DNA from: Enoplolaimus lenunculus
Taxonomy: Eukaryota > Nematoda > Enoplea > Enoplida > Thoracostomopsidae
Reading direction: 5' to 3'
Length of the DNA stretch: 64,000 nucleotides
Assembly: GCA_030248215.1 (NCBI GenBank)
Contig: JASANG010000285.1
Span: 61,340 to 125,339, forward strand
Under the pieces are notes generated by a model. The model was not told the origin of the DNA. It saw only the letters and a program-made list of their open reading frames with translations, and searched no databases. How positions within the stretch are numbered: position 1 is the first letter of the stretch; every line of letters begins with the position of its first letter. Below, piece after piece: positions 22,713 through 46,200 of this stretch. The translations under genes were made by a program, and so were the position numbers.

Positions 22713-22854
22713 TAACATAGGCCATATCTGTTAATAACTATATTGTATTTATTTGAATCTAAGACAAATAAGCCTAGAAACAAAACCACATATATATAAA
22801 TATATAAATATATAGACGCATACTCTATATGCATATATATTATATGTATATATC

Positions 22855-23266
22855 AGGGTACTAACAAGAATTAAATTTTGCCGGAACAGAAATTAAATTT
22901 TTTGCAGGAATCAGAACATGAACAGGAACTGGAATTTGAAATAGTTTTCATTACCAAATTTTTGTTAGACCTTTTTAGAAAACAAGCCAACAAATGACTT
23001 AAGCGATTTTTTAGCTATTTCATCATAAAGTTTAGCGAAAACATTTCAAATTTTTAATTTATTAGCAAAATTCAACTACGTAGTTGCAAAAACACTCAAT
23101 TCGAGATAACAGCTTATAAAAGACAAAGTTTCAAATATTTAGAGGATTATGAATAATTTACCAGAACCGTAAAAATTCCGGTTCCCGCATATGCTGGAAC
23201 AGGAAGCGGAACAGGAATTGAATTTTGCACGAATTCCGGCCGCAACAGGAGTTCCGGTTGAACCCT
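22855..23266 (-). mobile_element. dispersed element, family I, reverse orientation
   Basis: It ends in GAATTCCGGCCGCAACAGG and GGTTGAACCCT, the inverse of 18210. It is preceded by a TATATA run at about 22786-22854. Confidence 0.65.
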
Positions 23267-23489
23267 GATATATATTGTTGTTGTTTTAGTTTTGAACCAG
23301 TATAATATACAGTTGGTTTCGTTGGAAGCCAATCATTTGTTTATCTGGCAAAATAAATGCTACACTCAGTTATGAGAATACGGATGTGTTGTTTAAAAGT
23401 CAAATTTGGTTCGGATATTTTAACGTTTTTGTGAACGCTGTATTTTATGTTTCTAGTTTGAGTGTCAATTGAAGCAAGAGTGCATATTA

Positions 23490-23766
23490 CAAGAGTGTGC
23501 AACTTTTGGGGTACCGCATGGTACAAAATGTACCACCAGGTGTTGCGTTTTTGGCCGACCCCCCTCTTGTACAGAGGGGTGGTCACTATCACATGAATTC
23601 CCCTAAATTAAACTATAAGGGGAGCATGTTTGACGCCTCGCCTCATACATAAAGTGATATGGTTCGCATCGGTTGTACCTCGCTAAATAAAGGGAGGTGG
23701 CCAAAAACGCAACGCGTGCCGGGTAGATTCTTTTCTACACAGAATGTGCCCAGTTGCATACTCTTG
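23490..23766. mobile_element. MITE, family G
   Basis: It has CAAGAGTGTGCAACTTTTGG at the left and CCAGTTGCATACTCTTG at the right, and shares the GGTACA…TGTACCACC inner palindrome with 10933-11200. The flank 23267-23489 holds nothing recognisable. Confidence 0.7.
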
Positions 23767-23845
23767 TTGAAGTATGCATTATCCATTGTTGATTGACATT
23801 TTTGAACAGATTCAAAAATGTATACTTATACGACTGCGTCTTTTG

Positions 23846-24349
23846 CGTTATCCATCCAGCCCGCGTTTGCCCAAAAATGGTTTGATTTTGAAAATTTTTG
23901 CATATTCGAACACGCCTAAAGTTGAATTTTTGAAAAATGCTATTTTTGAGACCCCAACGTCCCCCCTTGCTACCCAAAAATGTTTTCTCAAAAAGTTTAA
24001 CAATTTTTACACCATTCGATGCAGCTTGCAAAGCTGAATGGAATGGTGTTAAATTTTTCACAATCGAGCAATTGGTGAAGGATTTATTATCAAATTACAC
24101 ATTTGGCGCGCAGCCAACAATTTGGAGTAGCGCCAAATGAGTAATTTGACCATGATTCGTTAACCAATCGTCTAATTACTGAAAATTTAACATAGGGTGC
24201 CAAGGGGTTATTTTGGGACCTTAAAAATCAAATAATTCAAAACTTCAAATTTATGCGTGAAATGATCGTGGGAAATTATGAGAAGCTCAAATATGCAAAA
24301 CATTTTCAAAATCGAGCATTTTTAAGCAAACGCGGACTGGCGGATAACG
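23846..24349. mobile_element. ~500 bp element with long inverted ends
   Basis: GTTATCCATCCAGCCCGCG…TTTGCCCAAAAATGG at the left is inverted at the right as GCAAACGCGGACTGGCGGATAAC. The next parts of the arms (GATTTTGAAAATTTTTGCATA) also pair. Fragments lie at about 7283, 25360 and 54630. Confidence 0.65.
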
Positions 24350-26001
24350 GAAAAGACCCATATAATTAGAGCTTGGTAAAGTTTCCAGCATACTTTGTTT
24401 ACAATAGTTTCACAGCACGCGGACGTAATTGTTCTATTAGAACATTTGCATACAGACTTATGCATTCTCTAACACTTTTGCACATTGGGCAAAGTTGGAA
24501 GACTAGTTTAATATATACAAGTAAATTTGTCCTCGCTAACGTTTACTTATGAACACAATTTGTATCGCTCAGCCGTTTAGATTAATAAATTAGTAATCCG
24601 CGCGTCATGGGTTCGAGCCCGCAACCACAGCCCCAGCGAAAAGTCTTCAGCACTGCAATCGCTCAGAATTACGTAAATGGTAAATATATACAGCCATATA
24701 AAACTCAAGCAAACCGCTAACTTTTATAAGCATTAATCTAAAGATTTGTTTCAAAATAGCAAAAAAAGACTGACTTAAGAGTATTTTTTATGTTAAATTA
24801 TGAATTGTACCAAAAAGACATTGTATAACGTCTTTGTTGCTTATTCATCACAGTTTGTCATTGTTCTGGAGGTTGATTTGTGTTTTTTGAGTTGGTTTAA
24901 GTTTGCCAATACAACATTTTAGGCTAAATTTGAATTAAGAAAAAAGTTGAAAAAAGTTATGTTAGGTTTGATGACGTCATTATTGGGTTCAGCTTTAAGA
25001 TCATCCGTTGTATGGCCCAACAGCGGCAGATGCTTCAGATGTGTTCCCAAACCAGCCACGTTTTGCGTTGCAAAATTTTTGCGATGCGAATGAGTATATT
25101 CACAGGTGTTTTTCAGATAAATGGTTGAAAAACTGGCTAAGGTATAATACGAAATAGAAAAAATTCTAGCATCTTTCGGCACAATTTGCGAACCTAAAAC
25201 AATTTAATTTTTTTGCTAAAAATGTTTTAAAAATATAAAATTTCGACTCCGAAAATGTGTCCTACGCCAACCATAAATTCTGCCTCCCCCCTCCAACTGG
25301 TCTGTTGATCCAATGATTCTGGATTTCAAAGGCGGGACTTTTTCTACGCCTGATAGTTATTCTTACCAGCTGGTGTTTGCTCAAAAATGTTTTGAAATTA
25401 AAAATATTTGCATATTTCAACTTTAAGTCATATTGAAATTTGAATTTTTGAAAAATTTAATTTTTGATGGTCTTTACGATACCTCAGTGAACGGAATAAT
25501 CCATGTCAACAAGTTTAGCAATAAATTTATCAGTGCATGTAAGTTTGCAGAGCTGAGTTGAATGGTGGCATTTTGTTCGCGATGTTTTCATTGGTTAACG
25601 AGTTTTGTGGTCAAACACTACCAACGTTTCGTAATGCTGCAAAATTAGTTATTCGACAGTTCCTGGTCAACGTTTGACCAATAGCGTAACATTTCAGACT
25701 TTGAATTACGTTCGAAAACTCAAAGCGAATGATAATCAACAAAAATTTCTTCGGACGAAATCAGTTTTGTGCAAACGAAAGAATACAAAAAAAGAATGGT
25801 AGTGTTAGAACCAACTAACATAGAGTGAATTAAAAATAAATAACAGTTCGTAATCGAATAACAATGAGCGCTCTCTTGAGAGGCAAAATAAATATCAGTC
25901 TCTCACTTCTTATTCGGGTGATTGCAGCAATCAGCAACAAAACGCAACAAACACTTCGGCGGAATAATAAATCTGAAACTTTTTGCATTCATTTATGCGA
26001 T
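24350..26001. other. intergenic with SINE-like and family D fragments
   Basis: At about 24560-24640, GTCATGGGTTCGAGCCCGC is a good pol III B-box with a weak A-box-like GCTCAGCCG upstream, a tRNA-derived remnant. The part 25831-25927 is one end of a family D MITE. A minus-strand frame at 24919-25182 contains a coding-like run (GLGTHLKHLPLLGHTTDDLK) but no splice acceptor or relative. Confidence 0.4.
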
Positions 26002-26206
26002 CCCATATTCTCAAATGTATGTATTAACTATCATCAGTTGGTGAAAGACCTTGAAAATTTTAGAATCAAGAAAAATGTGAGTTTTGAAATTTAGAAAACT
26101 TTTCAGATTTGATTTTTTGTATTTTTTGCCAGTTTTAAAAGGAGTTGATGAGTGCCAAAACCGAACGCTAACTGGTGATAGGTGCTATACACATTTGGAA
26201 ATCTGG
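26002..26206. mobile_element. MITE, family H
   Basis: CCCATATTCTCAAATGTATG at the left and CTATACACATTTGGAAATCT at the right, with the CATCAGTTGGTGAAAGACC / AACTGGTGATAGGTGC inner pair. Confidence 0.65.
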
Positions 26207-26239
26207 CCAATGGTTTTAGATAAGCATAGTTGCTTATGA

Positions 26240-26575
26240 AAATATCGTTTGCATCAGCTTCTTAAATTTGACAGTTTGCCCTTGAGTGACAAATTCATAA
26301 AATTTGCCAAAAGTGACACAAAATTTGGCCAAATTACACAAACGGGCAAATTCACCAGTTTTGCGAGTTTGACAAACTTTGTCAAATTTTTAAAATTTGC
26401 AAAGTTGTTCTAATTCACATAAAAATTGCCAAATCCCAAACATTTAGCAAAGTCAGGGAAAAACGCAAATTTACGAAAATTTGTCAATTCGCATTCCATC
26501 TTAAAAAATTTATTAAAATTTGTAAAATTAGCAAAATTTGTCAAACTTTGCAGCTGCAAATATTTGAACTTTTGC
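26240..26575. repeat. AAATTTGnCAAA-type low-complexity DNA
   Basis: Irregular short units of AAATTTG and TTTGCCAAA run for over 300 bp. They look like degenerate simple repeats. Confidence 0.6.
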
Positions 26576-26740
26576 TGTATGGACTTAATTCATACGCCAA
26601 AAATTCAAATGAGGGTTTGGCAACTGTGTTACATTAATGTTTGTTTTTATTTTTTGTTGTTGTTTATTTCCATTTTATATTTAAATAGTAATCGGAAACT
26701 GCCTAATTATGCTTGTGTTCCGGATTACAACTTTCAATAG

Positions 26741-26874
26741 CAGGGTTGTTTTTCCGGAATAAATTATGACCGTAAAAAAGAATTTTTTTCAATTTTTTTC
26801 ACTGCCCCTCGGAAAAAATGGAGAACATGAAAAAAACATTTTTTCCAGTAATTTTTTTGAGGCCAACAACCCTG
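26741..26874. mobile_element. hAT-type MITE, 134 bp, 8-bp target duplication
   Basis: The inverted ends are CAGGGTTGTTTTTC and GCCAACAACCCTG. TTCAATAG occurs directly before (26733-26740) and after (26875-26882), the 8-bp duplication expected of hAT elements. It has no coding capacity. Confidence 0.85.
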
Positions 26875-27051
26875 TTCAATAGAGTTCCTTTGTTTGATCT
26901 GAGTTTGTCGCGAATTAAGGTATTTTATTTCAGGATAAAATCAGGCATTTCATAGTTAAAATCCTGAATAATTATGGGTATATCGCCTATCTGTAAAATG
27001 TACTACTTAATTCAGATAATTTAAAGTTAAATATTTTAATTTTGGTTCAAA

Positions 27052-37985
<10,934 letters not shown>

Positions 37986-38373
37986 TATATATTTTTTTGT
38001 TTCTATTTTGTTTATTAATTGCTCCACCGATAGGGTCCCTGTGGGTGGGAGTGGTACGCAATTGAACGCGACCCTTAGGTATCCGCAGATAAACGCGGAT
38101 CGGGTGGAAAATTTGTGACGTGGGTATGCTAAAGCGGTATATCAACTCGGGACACGTGAGCACTTTGAAAGCCAGGGTCGTGTACAAGGATAGCTGAATT
38201 TATCTCGATTCTTGTGCACTGCCGGGTAATATTTATGTTTAGCCGTTAGGACCCTATGCCTAAGAATAAGTCAAAACCTCTGCCTAAGCTTGAGCCAAAG
38301 TTTTGCGAAACCTAATCCTAATCCTGAGCCTAAACGTTAAGTCTGTGACAGGAAAGTGTATGTTAGTTGGTAC
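37986..38373 (+). other. likely start of NR4A 3' UTR, then intergenic
   Basis: No AATAAA follows the stop before 38574, which lies beyond a family A MITE. A GC-richer stretch at 38030-38190 (GGGTGGGAGTGGTACGC) is unexplained. Confidence 0.35.
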
Positions 38374-38563
38374 GGCCCATGTAAAGATCAGGGGCCTAAT
38401 GTTTTTCTGTGGGACTGCAATAGAGTAAGCTTAAAGCTTTAGACTAATTTTTTGCTTGGCTTAGGCTTAGGCTTAGGCTTAGGAATATGGTCATTTTTAC
38501 GCTTAGCCTTAGGGTTAGGAATATGCTTATGATACTGTTCCGCCCCTGTTGTTTACATTGGTC
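38374..38563 (+). mobile_element. MITE, family A, with TTAGGC tract
   Basis: It begins GGCCCATGTAAAGATCAGGG and ends CTGTTGTTTACATTGGTC. Four perfect TTAGGC units are present inside. The flanks GTTGGTAC and GTTGCAAC match at six of eight bases. Confidence 0.8.
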
Positions 38564-39494
38564 GTTGCAACGAAATAAATTAAATTTATATTTACAAGGT
38601 ATTTTACTAATTTTATTTCGTTTGTTTTCATATTTTCATTCTAATGGTACATTATTAATATAACAAAATGACTCGGTTTGCAGGTTATAGTAAATTTTGC
38701 CCGTATATCGAACAGCGATACATGTGTCAGGTCATTTTTCAAATATTTTCTAACCAAAAATCTACTGAATCGGTCAATATGGTTTTTGCAACCTTTACGT
38801 TTTTGTGTATTAAAAAGTTATATTTTTACTTATTTGCTCGGCTACAACACTTTCTCGACATTTTAATAGTTAAAGCTTAGGCTTAGGCTTAGGCTTCGGC
38901 TTAGAAAAAGACTCTAGACAACGGTCTGGGCATAGATTTAAAGGTTATATTCTTAGGCTTAGGTAAAGCGTTGTTTTAAACCTAAGCCTAAAGCCTTTGA
39001 AGGAAGCTGACGGTGGCTGTTTATTCTGTTTAAGTGATTGGGTTACTGTGACCATCACTTAAGTCGACCTGTGTCTGTAGATTTCAGATTTAAGTTTGAA
39101 ATCATATATTACATTGCGGAAACTGAAAATGAATTGAAAGCACTCAGAGTTGTGGGCTGTGGATCAGATATTTCAGAACTCAAAATTCTAAATTGATTGA
39201 ACTCGTTTGGAGTTAATTAATCAAGTAACTTGATGCTACATAGTAATTCTAAGTTAAGCAGTACCATATAGAGCCGTTGACGAAAATTTTACTGCGGATA
39301 CGGCATAGCTCGAACCCACGACGTACGGCTAATTCTGGCTGAGTATTTGAAATTAAATACATGTCACATATTACTGGTCATAGAGTTAAAAACTGTTTAA
39401 TATTAGCTAAGTATTTTAAGTGTGTCATTTATAGATACGGGCACTGGTTTAAATTTAAAATTGTCTTATTCGTAATTTTTGTATGTTGTTTGTG
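38564..39494. other. intergenic; TTAGGC runs at 38876-38905 and a SINE-like scrap
   Basis: GCTCGAACCCACGACG at about 39310 is an inverted B-box-like motif. Family B-like AACTCG pieces lie near 39190. No gene evidence was seen. Confidence 0.4.
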
Positions 39495-39637
39495 GGACCA
39501 TGTAAAGATCAGGGGTGGAACGTTTTTCTGGGAGACTAGAAAAGAGTAAAGCTTAAGCTTTAGACTAAATTTTTTGCATGGCTTAGGCTTAGAAATATGC
39601 TTGTAATACTGATCCGCCCCTGTTCTTTACATTGGCC
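39495..39637 (+). mobile_element. MITE, family A, short copy
   Basis: GGACCATGTAAAGATCAGGGG to CTTTACATTGGCC, with only two TTAGGC-like units. Flanks TTGTTTGT and TTGTTTTT suggest an 8-bp duplication shifted by one base. Confidence 0.75.
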
Positions 39638-39969
39638 CTTGTTTTTGTAACAATGGACTTCATGTCAAAATATACTTGTTTTCTTTATATACGATGCAAG
39701 TTCTTGCAGCTGCAATTTATATGCATGTTTTGCAAACACAACATTCTTTGTTTACATAATTAAGCATTCATGCGTAACATGAAAGTACAAGTTTAGTTTT
39801 TGGTTTATTCTTACGCTTAGGTTTAAGCTGTTCACTCTTCTTGTAATATTTTCTGGTTTGTGACAGCCGTCAATCACAGATATATTTGAACGTAGCGAAT
39901 ATACCCCACATTGCAAACTTGAATAACCTTTAGATCCGTCTAACAGCATGATAATTTTACTGAATTCCT

Positions 39970-40174
39970 GGCCCATGTTACTTCAAGGGGCGTCGAGGTT
40001 TCTGGCGGATCTATAAAAGAGTAGGTTTAGATTCTAGATTACCACTTTTTTGCTTAAGCTTAGGCTTAGGCTAACGCATAGGCTCTGGAACACATTTTTG
40101 CAACGCTTAAGCTTAGGTTTTAGGCTTAGGAGTACGCTTAATCTACTGTTACACCTTTAAAAGTAACATTGGCC
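39970..40174 (+). mobile_element. MITE, family A2 (ATGTTACTT subtype), perfect 8-bp duplication
   Basis: The ends are GGCCCATGTTACTTCAAGGG and AAAAGTAACATTGGCC. GAATTCCT lies directly before (39962-39969) and after (40175-40182). The interior has TTAGGCTTAGGC on both sides of a TTTTGCAACGC block. Confidence 0.85.
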
Positions 40175-40604
40175 GAATTCCTTGAGAAACAACATTACGA
40201 TTGAATCCAACGACAGATTCAACGGAAGCGCAACCACACGTACGCCCCCCCCACAAAGGAATTGAAATCAAAAATTGGTACTTTGATTTCGCATTTTAGT
40301 TACGTTTGGCTTCTTGCTCGCTTCGCTGACACTCTTCATTCACTTTGATACATCGTGTATCTTCCCCTTTTGAAATTTCAGGAACTACCACCAGGGCTGG
40401 AGCAACCATCTCCATTCCCCCATTTGGAAGGACCCCACCCCGAAAAAGAGCCCGCCCCTTGACAAGATTTTAAACAAAAAGTTTGACAAGTATTTTGATT
40501 ATCGCAAGGGGCCCTCAACCCCGGGATTTTGGGGGCCAACCAGAGCCCGCTCCGGCACTGTATACCACATCTTCAAACGTATACAATTTTACCGTGATTT
40601 CTGT
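40175..40604. other. intergenic with a GC-rich element at about 40395-40562
   Basis: GGGCTGGAGCAACCATCTCC…CCCGCTCCGGCACTG matches the nested element near 3318. Confidence 0.4.
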
Positions 40605-40804
40605 AGCCCTATTCACAGGTGCAAGTTTTTGCAGCAAAAACTTTCACATGCAACATGCACTAATTATTCATACAAACATACAAATTCATGGCAACATTCA
40701 GAATGAAAATGATGTTTCTGTGCAAACACATGCAGTTGCAACAAACACGTGTAAGTTGCAGCTGTGAGTTCTTGCTGCAAAAACTTGTACTTGTGAATAG
40801 GGCT
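40605..40804. mobile_element. MITE, family F
   Basis: The ends are AGCCCTATTCACAGGTGCA and TACTTGTGAATAGGGCT, with TTGCAGC palindromes inside. No clear target duplication remains. Confidence 0.7.
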
Positions 40805-40899
40805 TTATTGTTTTTTGTTGTTGTTTTTGATGTTTCAAAGTTTATAGTTTGTTGTTTAGAGCTAGTCGTATTAAAACAAAATAATACTTTAAATCTGTG

Positions 40900-41059
40900 G
40901 GCCCGTGTAAAGATGAGGGGCGAAACGTTTTTCTGTGGGACTGCAATAGAATAAGCTTAAGCTGTAGACTAATTTTTTTACTTGGCTTAAACTTAGGCTT
41001 AGGCTTAGGCTTAGGAATATGCTTATAATACTGTTCCGCCCCAGTTCTTTACATAGGCT
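40900..41059 (+). mobile_element. MITE, family A, perfect 8-bp duplication
   Basis: GGCCCGTGTAAAGATGAGGG to AGTTCTTTACATAGGCT, with three TTAGGC units. AATCTGTG lies directly before (40892-40899) and after (41060-41067). Confidence 0.85.
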
Positions 41060-41286
41060 AATCTGTGTATAATTTTGTCTTTGTAAAATTGTCATAAATG
41101 TGACACATTCTTTTTCTTTGGTTGAGAGATTTTGTGATTTTATCAAAAAAACAGTAAACGTTATATTTTTATCTCACAAAAATGTATTCACTGCACAGGA
41201 GTTGTTTTGCTTACCCGGAAACCAAAGCCGGAACCGTTCTGCTGTGGGTAGGACGTGTCGGTTTCGGAAGACATTACATTTGCTTA

Positions 41287-41530
41287 AGCCCAATTCACAC
41301 GTGCAAGTTTTTGCTGCCAGAACTTGCAGCTGCAAATTGCACGGTGAGCGGGTGCAATAGGTTCAGTGAACTTGCATAGTTATTCACACATGTGAACTAA
41401 ATTGAAAGCAATGATTTTTAATGAGTTATTTGCAGCTTTAAGTTTTTCGAACGGATTTTGGACAAAACTTGCAAGTTCAAGTTGCAGCTGCAAGTTCTCG
41501 CAGTACAAACTTGCACGTGTGAATAGAGCT
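41287..41530. mobile_element. MITE, family F, TTA target duplication
   Basis: AGCCCAATTCACACGTGCAA at the left and TTGCACGTGTGAATAGAGCT at the right, both flanked by TTA. The gap 41060-41286 has no supported feature. Confidence 0.8.
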
Positions 41531-41848
41531 TTACTTTGTCGCAGTGATAAGTTTTTTGGTTTGTTTGATATTTGTTGCAAAATTTGTAACCACCGGCTGA
41601 AGAACACCTATCCTATCATTGATCGCTCGAGCCGAGGGGATGCCTCGATGAACTGGTTTTGTCTGTCACCCTTACTTAGGCACCTAAAGTGCAACTCAGA
41701 TGGTCGAGATACCAGGTATTTATGTTACTGGTGGTTTGCAAAGTCAAATATCGTTAATACCAGTAACAGGACTGCAGCCAGCTCAGCATGCAATTGGCGA
41801 CCTAAACAACTTTAGAGTAGGGGGTATGCGGTTGTTTTTACAAGACCT
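41531..41848. other. unassigned, moderate GC
   Basis: Open frames are present on the plus strand (…CKICNHRLKNTYPIIDRSS…) but no acceptor, donor or family is recognised. Confidence 0.3.
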
Positions 41849-42108
41849 GGGCCCGCATATTCCTAAGCCTAAGCCTAAACCTAAGCGTATGGATGAGCCT
41901 ATTACTAAGCCTAAGCCTAAACCTAAGCCGAAGCGTATGGATGAGCATATTCCTAAGCCTAAGTCTACGCTTAAGCCTAAGCCTACGCCTAAGCCTATTC
42001 CTAAGCCTAAGCCTAAGCCAGCCTAAGCCTAGCCTAAGCCAAAAAATAGTCTGAAGCTTAAACTGACTATATTTATAGCCCCTCCGGAAAACATGGGTCC
42101 AAGATTTA
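41849..42108 (-). mobile_element. MITE, family A, tandemly expanded, one end missing
   Basis: GCCTAAGCCTAAACCTAAGC units with GTATGGATGAGC spacers form about 150 bp. The CTGAAGCTTAAACTGACTAT and CCTCCGGAAAACATGGGTCC parts mark the 5' end of the family in reverse. Confidence 0.65.
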
Positions 42109-42723
42109 CACAAGCGATACAAAACGTTTCCAGAGGAAAGTAAAAGTTTTATACGGCTGTAGCCTGCCTAAACTTCTCTAGATACGAACCCGATTGCAGG
42201 GTACGAACGGTGGTTCGCCATCGGCTCCTGCAGAACTCAACCTCACAGGTTCAATTAATGCCGTAGTTTATAGCAATTTTGATGGTGACATTTTGCATTG
42301 TTTTACATAATTTATTTGTTTGATGCGTTTTGTTTTAACTTTTGGTACAATTTTGAAAAAACAGTTGCCGAGATTTCGTAAAAAGTATGCGTAAAACCAA
42401 ACGATTCAACACCATACAGATATTTGTTAGGATTAACAAATTAAACATAATTTTAATTACCTAATTTCGCTTCATCTGCGACTCCGACAAGTTTTATTCA
42501 ACTTCACCTCTGGCTACGGTATTTTTCATCTCTGGTCTCAGCCTGCCCTATTGGCAGTATTTTTCACAAAGCGATTTCTTTATTCAATCAATAGTTGAAC
42601 GACAGTTAACCAAAGGCTATTTGTGAGATTTTTTACAGTAAAGCTTAATTTTATACACTTAATGTTCCTAGTGTTTTTGTTGATAGAATAGATCGAAACT
42701 AACCCTAACCTGATCCTAAACCT
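42109..42723. mobile_element. family M copy (42197-42548) and AT-rich flanks
   Basis: GTACGAACGGTGGTTCGCC…GGCTCC at the left and GCTACGGTATTTTTCATCTC at the right match 3658-4042. Nothing else is recognised. Confidence 0.45.
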
Positions 42724-42932
42724 GGCCCATGTTACTTTCAGGGACGTCCACGTTTCTATTGGGTCTATAAAAGAGTAGGCTTAGATTGTAGATTACATTT
42801 TTTTGCTTAGGCTTAAGCTTAGGCTTAGGTTTAGGCTTTGGCTCAGGAACACACTTTTGCAACGCTTAGGCGTAGGCTTAGGTTTAAGAATATGCTTAAT
42901 CTGCTGCAACGGCCCTTAAAGTAACATTGGCC
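42724..42932 (+). mobile_element. MITE, family A2, perfect 8-bp duplication
   Basis: GGCCCATGTTACTTTCAGGG to CCCTTAAAGTAACATTGGCC. CTAAACCT is repeated exactly on both sides (42716-42723 and 42933-42940). TTAGGC tracts flank TTTTGCAACGC. Confidence 0.85.
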
Positions 42933-43150
42933 CTAAACCTCAGTACTAATCCTACATCTACCTCTTAAGCGTTAGCTGAATTCTCCCTTAAGCGTAACCA
43001 TGATGCTTTATGCCTGGTCTTTAGACTATGCCAGGCTTAAAGACCAATGCATGCAACACGGCCGTAATAGTATTATAAGCGTATTCCTAAGCCTAAGCCT
43101 AAATAATTAAAAAAAGCTATGCATCTCTGAACCTTAGACATCAGCCTAAA
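42933..43150. other. 3' flank of the ITG-like gene, TTAGGC-like scraps
   Basis: CCTAAGCCTAAGCCTAAATA at about 43086-43105 is a family A fragment. Otherwise nothing is recognised. Confidence 0.35.
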
Positions 43151-43284
43151 TCAAAAAATGCATTCGTCCAATAGATCTTCGTAATACCCGCATCGTTTCG
43201 TTGCAACATCTCCTTGTCGATGCGTCAACTGACAACACAACGCCTTTGACGAATCACATTCGTGTGTAATGTTGCAGCGATCAA
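43151..43284 (-). CDS. ITG-like gene exon 4 (residues 124-167) and stop
   Basis: The acceptor GCAATTTTGCAG starts the exon in phase with exon 3. The frame gives DRCNITHECDSSKALCCQLT and RCGYYEDLLDECIF, then TGA. It adds the last six cysteines, in the CN…ECD…LCCQL order that first suggested the family. No AATAAA was found close downstream. Confidence 0.82.
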
Positions 43285-46200
43285 CTGCAAAATTGCAATT
43301 AATTGCAATATACGGCGCAGGCCCGTAGGGCGCATGTATATAACAAGGCCGGATCGTTTTCCTGAGGCGCTATAATAGAGCCAGTTTAAGCTTTAGGCTA
43401 ATTTTTTTGCTTACGCTTAGGAGGCTTAGGCTTACGAATAGGCTCATCTATACGCTTACTTAGGCTTAGGCTTAGCCTTAGGCTTAGGCATATGATTATG
43501 CTACGGGGAGGCTAAAAGTTTTTCACGATGGGCATACAATGGTATTTGATGGCTTACAAGCAAGGTTGAAAAGTTTCTAGAAGGACAAAACTTTCCAAGA
43601 TGTGCTAAGCACTCCCTCTACCCCCTCTGGCAATGAGCCCGTTATGGCGTGCACTAGTGGATTCGGGTGCTGCCAATGATTGCATGTTGCATACAGGAGC
43701 GTATGTATTATACAAGGAAAGGCCAATGTTACTTTAAGGGGCACAACAGTAGGTTAAGCGTATTCCTAAGCCTAAGCCTGAGCCTAAGCGTTGCAAAAAT
43801 GCGTTTCTAAGCCTAAGCCTAAGCCTAATCAAAAAAAAAGTAATCTAGAATCTTTACAGGTCCGTAGACCGCTGACCTTGCCTTGGGGAGAGGCAGAATA
43901 ATTTTCAGGACGGACATAAGAGGGTTTGCGCAGACTTACAAGCAAGATTGAAAATTGTCTAGGGCGGGGCCAAATTTTTTTGAGTGGCCCCCTTGGCTAC
44001 GGTCCGGGCCTTTGAAGTAAGTCATCTCTATTCGAACGTTCAAAATTCTTCTCTTAAAGTTTTATACCCGCCGTACATAAGATACTGGTAAATGCCGGCA
44101 CTTCCAAACTAGGTTTATTGCAAAGTTAACGGTTTAATTGAGCCATAGATCTTATATAAAGGCATGTACAACCATATCACCAGAGTCGCAGACTAATTTG
44201 ACTTCCAGAGAATTAAATTCGGTTTGAAATTGCAAGATTTAAATCAACGATACTCGAATGAGCACTTCCACTCACAAGGTTAGCCTTAGGGTCAGGCTTA
44301 GCTTTCACAGAAGAAACACGTCAAGATTAAGCCTAAGCTTTTTGCCTAAGCCTTTAGTTAAGGATAACTACATATGTCGAGGAAACTGTACAACAGTTTC
44401 GTGCCCGTAACCAATGTTGGACCACGGGACTCAGGCCCAGATGCTAAAAATTTTAGCCTCACTATTAAAGTTTCAAACTTGCTTGTAAATCTTCGCAAAT
44501 CCTTGTATGCGCCTCCTATAAATTTTCAGCCTCCTTTATCAAGGTATAAGCTGGCTATGTGCTTGAACCGCATATTCCGGAGTGTTAGGGTGGCGCTATA
44601 CTTGTCATGCGACGCCCTACGGCGCCGTCCGTCACCGTCCGCCACTACAGGTCATAGATGAGTAATTTGCATACGATACCGCACGGTGACGGACGGCGCC
44701 CGACGTCATCAAAAGTATAGCGCTACCTTAACGCTTTATCACATGAATATTTTCTATTTCATCTGAGACCAACTTTTATACTAGGATTCGAACTCCAGTG
44801 ACTGGAGTGGGAGGCGTTTGCCATCACCACTCAGCTATAGGAGCTTGACGCTCGAGGCCGAGGGGGCTCTCACGTCTTGTGGTGATTTAGTACTATGTAT
44901 ACGTATTGCAATTGATAAACACGGTGCAACATATATTATTTAACGTATATACACTTCTCTGAGTTGCCCATAGTCAACTCTATGTGAGAAGGAGTTAACT
45001 GAAACTTACAAAATTGTTTATCCATAGTTCCTTCGAATTCAGAACATAATCCAAGCGGCGAATATTTGGTGTGAAATATGAAACATTTCAAGCCTTCGCC
45101 GCAATCGCCATCGGAGTGACACAGTTCTCCAGCGGCACGGTTGTGTAATTTCATGCAAACTCCGTTTGCTGCAAAAATAAAACATAAAATATTTTTTAAA
45201 AATTGTTTTTTCAGGGTGCAACCGGAATTCCGCTTCTGTTTCAAAACGAGTTCCAAATGCGATTACACGATCAATTTGTATCGAAATTTTAAAATTTCAA
45301 TTTGCATGAAATACTTGAAGCCGTAAGTATTTTCAAAGGAACATTCCGATTGACCAATCAAAATGAAGGTGCAAGAAATTCAAACGACTTGCAACTGCGT
45401 ACACAGGTGCGAATTAAATTCAATAGCATGAATTTCAGTGAATAATTTGCAGCTGCCATAACTTCAAATGCTGCTTTGTGACAAAACTTGCGCGTGCAAA
45501 TTGCACGTGCAAGTTTTTGCTGCCAAAGCTTAAAACAATCATCGGCAAATTATATTTGTTAATATAAATTATGAATATTTGTCGTTCCGATTTCGATATA
45601 ATCCAGTTTCGCTTTGTACTCAACAAAACAGACAATACAGAGAAATAATACAATGACAATATCTGTAAATTTTGACAGACAATTTGGTTCGTTTGTGAAA
45701 ACCTCGAGGAAATACACGTTATACACTGTAATTTTCGAACCTAAAAACAACCATCTTTTATTTTAAGAAATGCTACGATTTGGCAAATTTTAATTCTAAA
45801 GACATATTCACACGTGCAAGTTTTGCTTGCGAGAACTTGCAGCTGCAAATTGCCCGCAGAACTTGCATTTCTTATTAGCGAATGAGAAATCAGGTGCAAT
45901 AAATTCATTGAAATTGCATGTTGATTTACACATGTGAACTAAATTTCTAGCTTTGATATTTACACGGTAATACTTGGGAATGTACTTTCAAAACTTAAGT
46001 ACACTTTAAAGTTTCGAACTTAAATTATTTGGTCTTGGAGTCATTTATGCGCTACAATTAGGGATAATTGACATTTACGGACTCTAATAAGGGTTTAGGG
46101 ACTCTATCCGCTTACGGACTCTTATTAGGGGTACTGACTCCTATTGATTGGGACTCAAAACGGAGACCTCCTCTTATTACCTCCCTCTTATTCGGGTCAG

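Noticed and set aside
24560-24640. Functional tRNA gene
   Set aside because: A good B-box is present but the acceptor and anticodon stems do not pair.
41700-42122. KPKPKP- and RLRLRL-type frames
   Set aside because: Same cause: GCCTAA units of a family A copy.
43140-43325. Plus-strand open frame (…TRIVSLQHLLVDAS…)
   Set aside because: The minus strand of the same segment is a phase-matched final exon of the ITG-like gene with the expected cysteines.
44780-44860. Functional tRNA gene on the minus strand
   Set aside because: It is part of a repeated SINE with related copies at 13010 and 34478, and the stems are imperfect.
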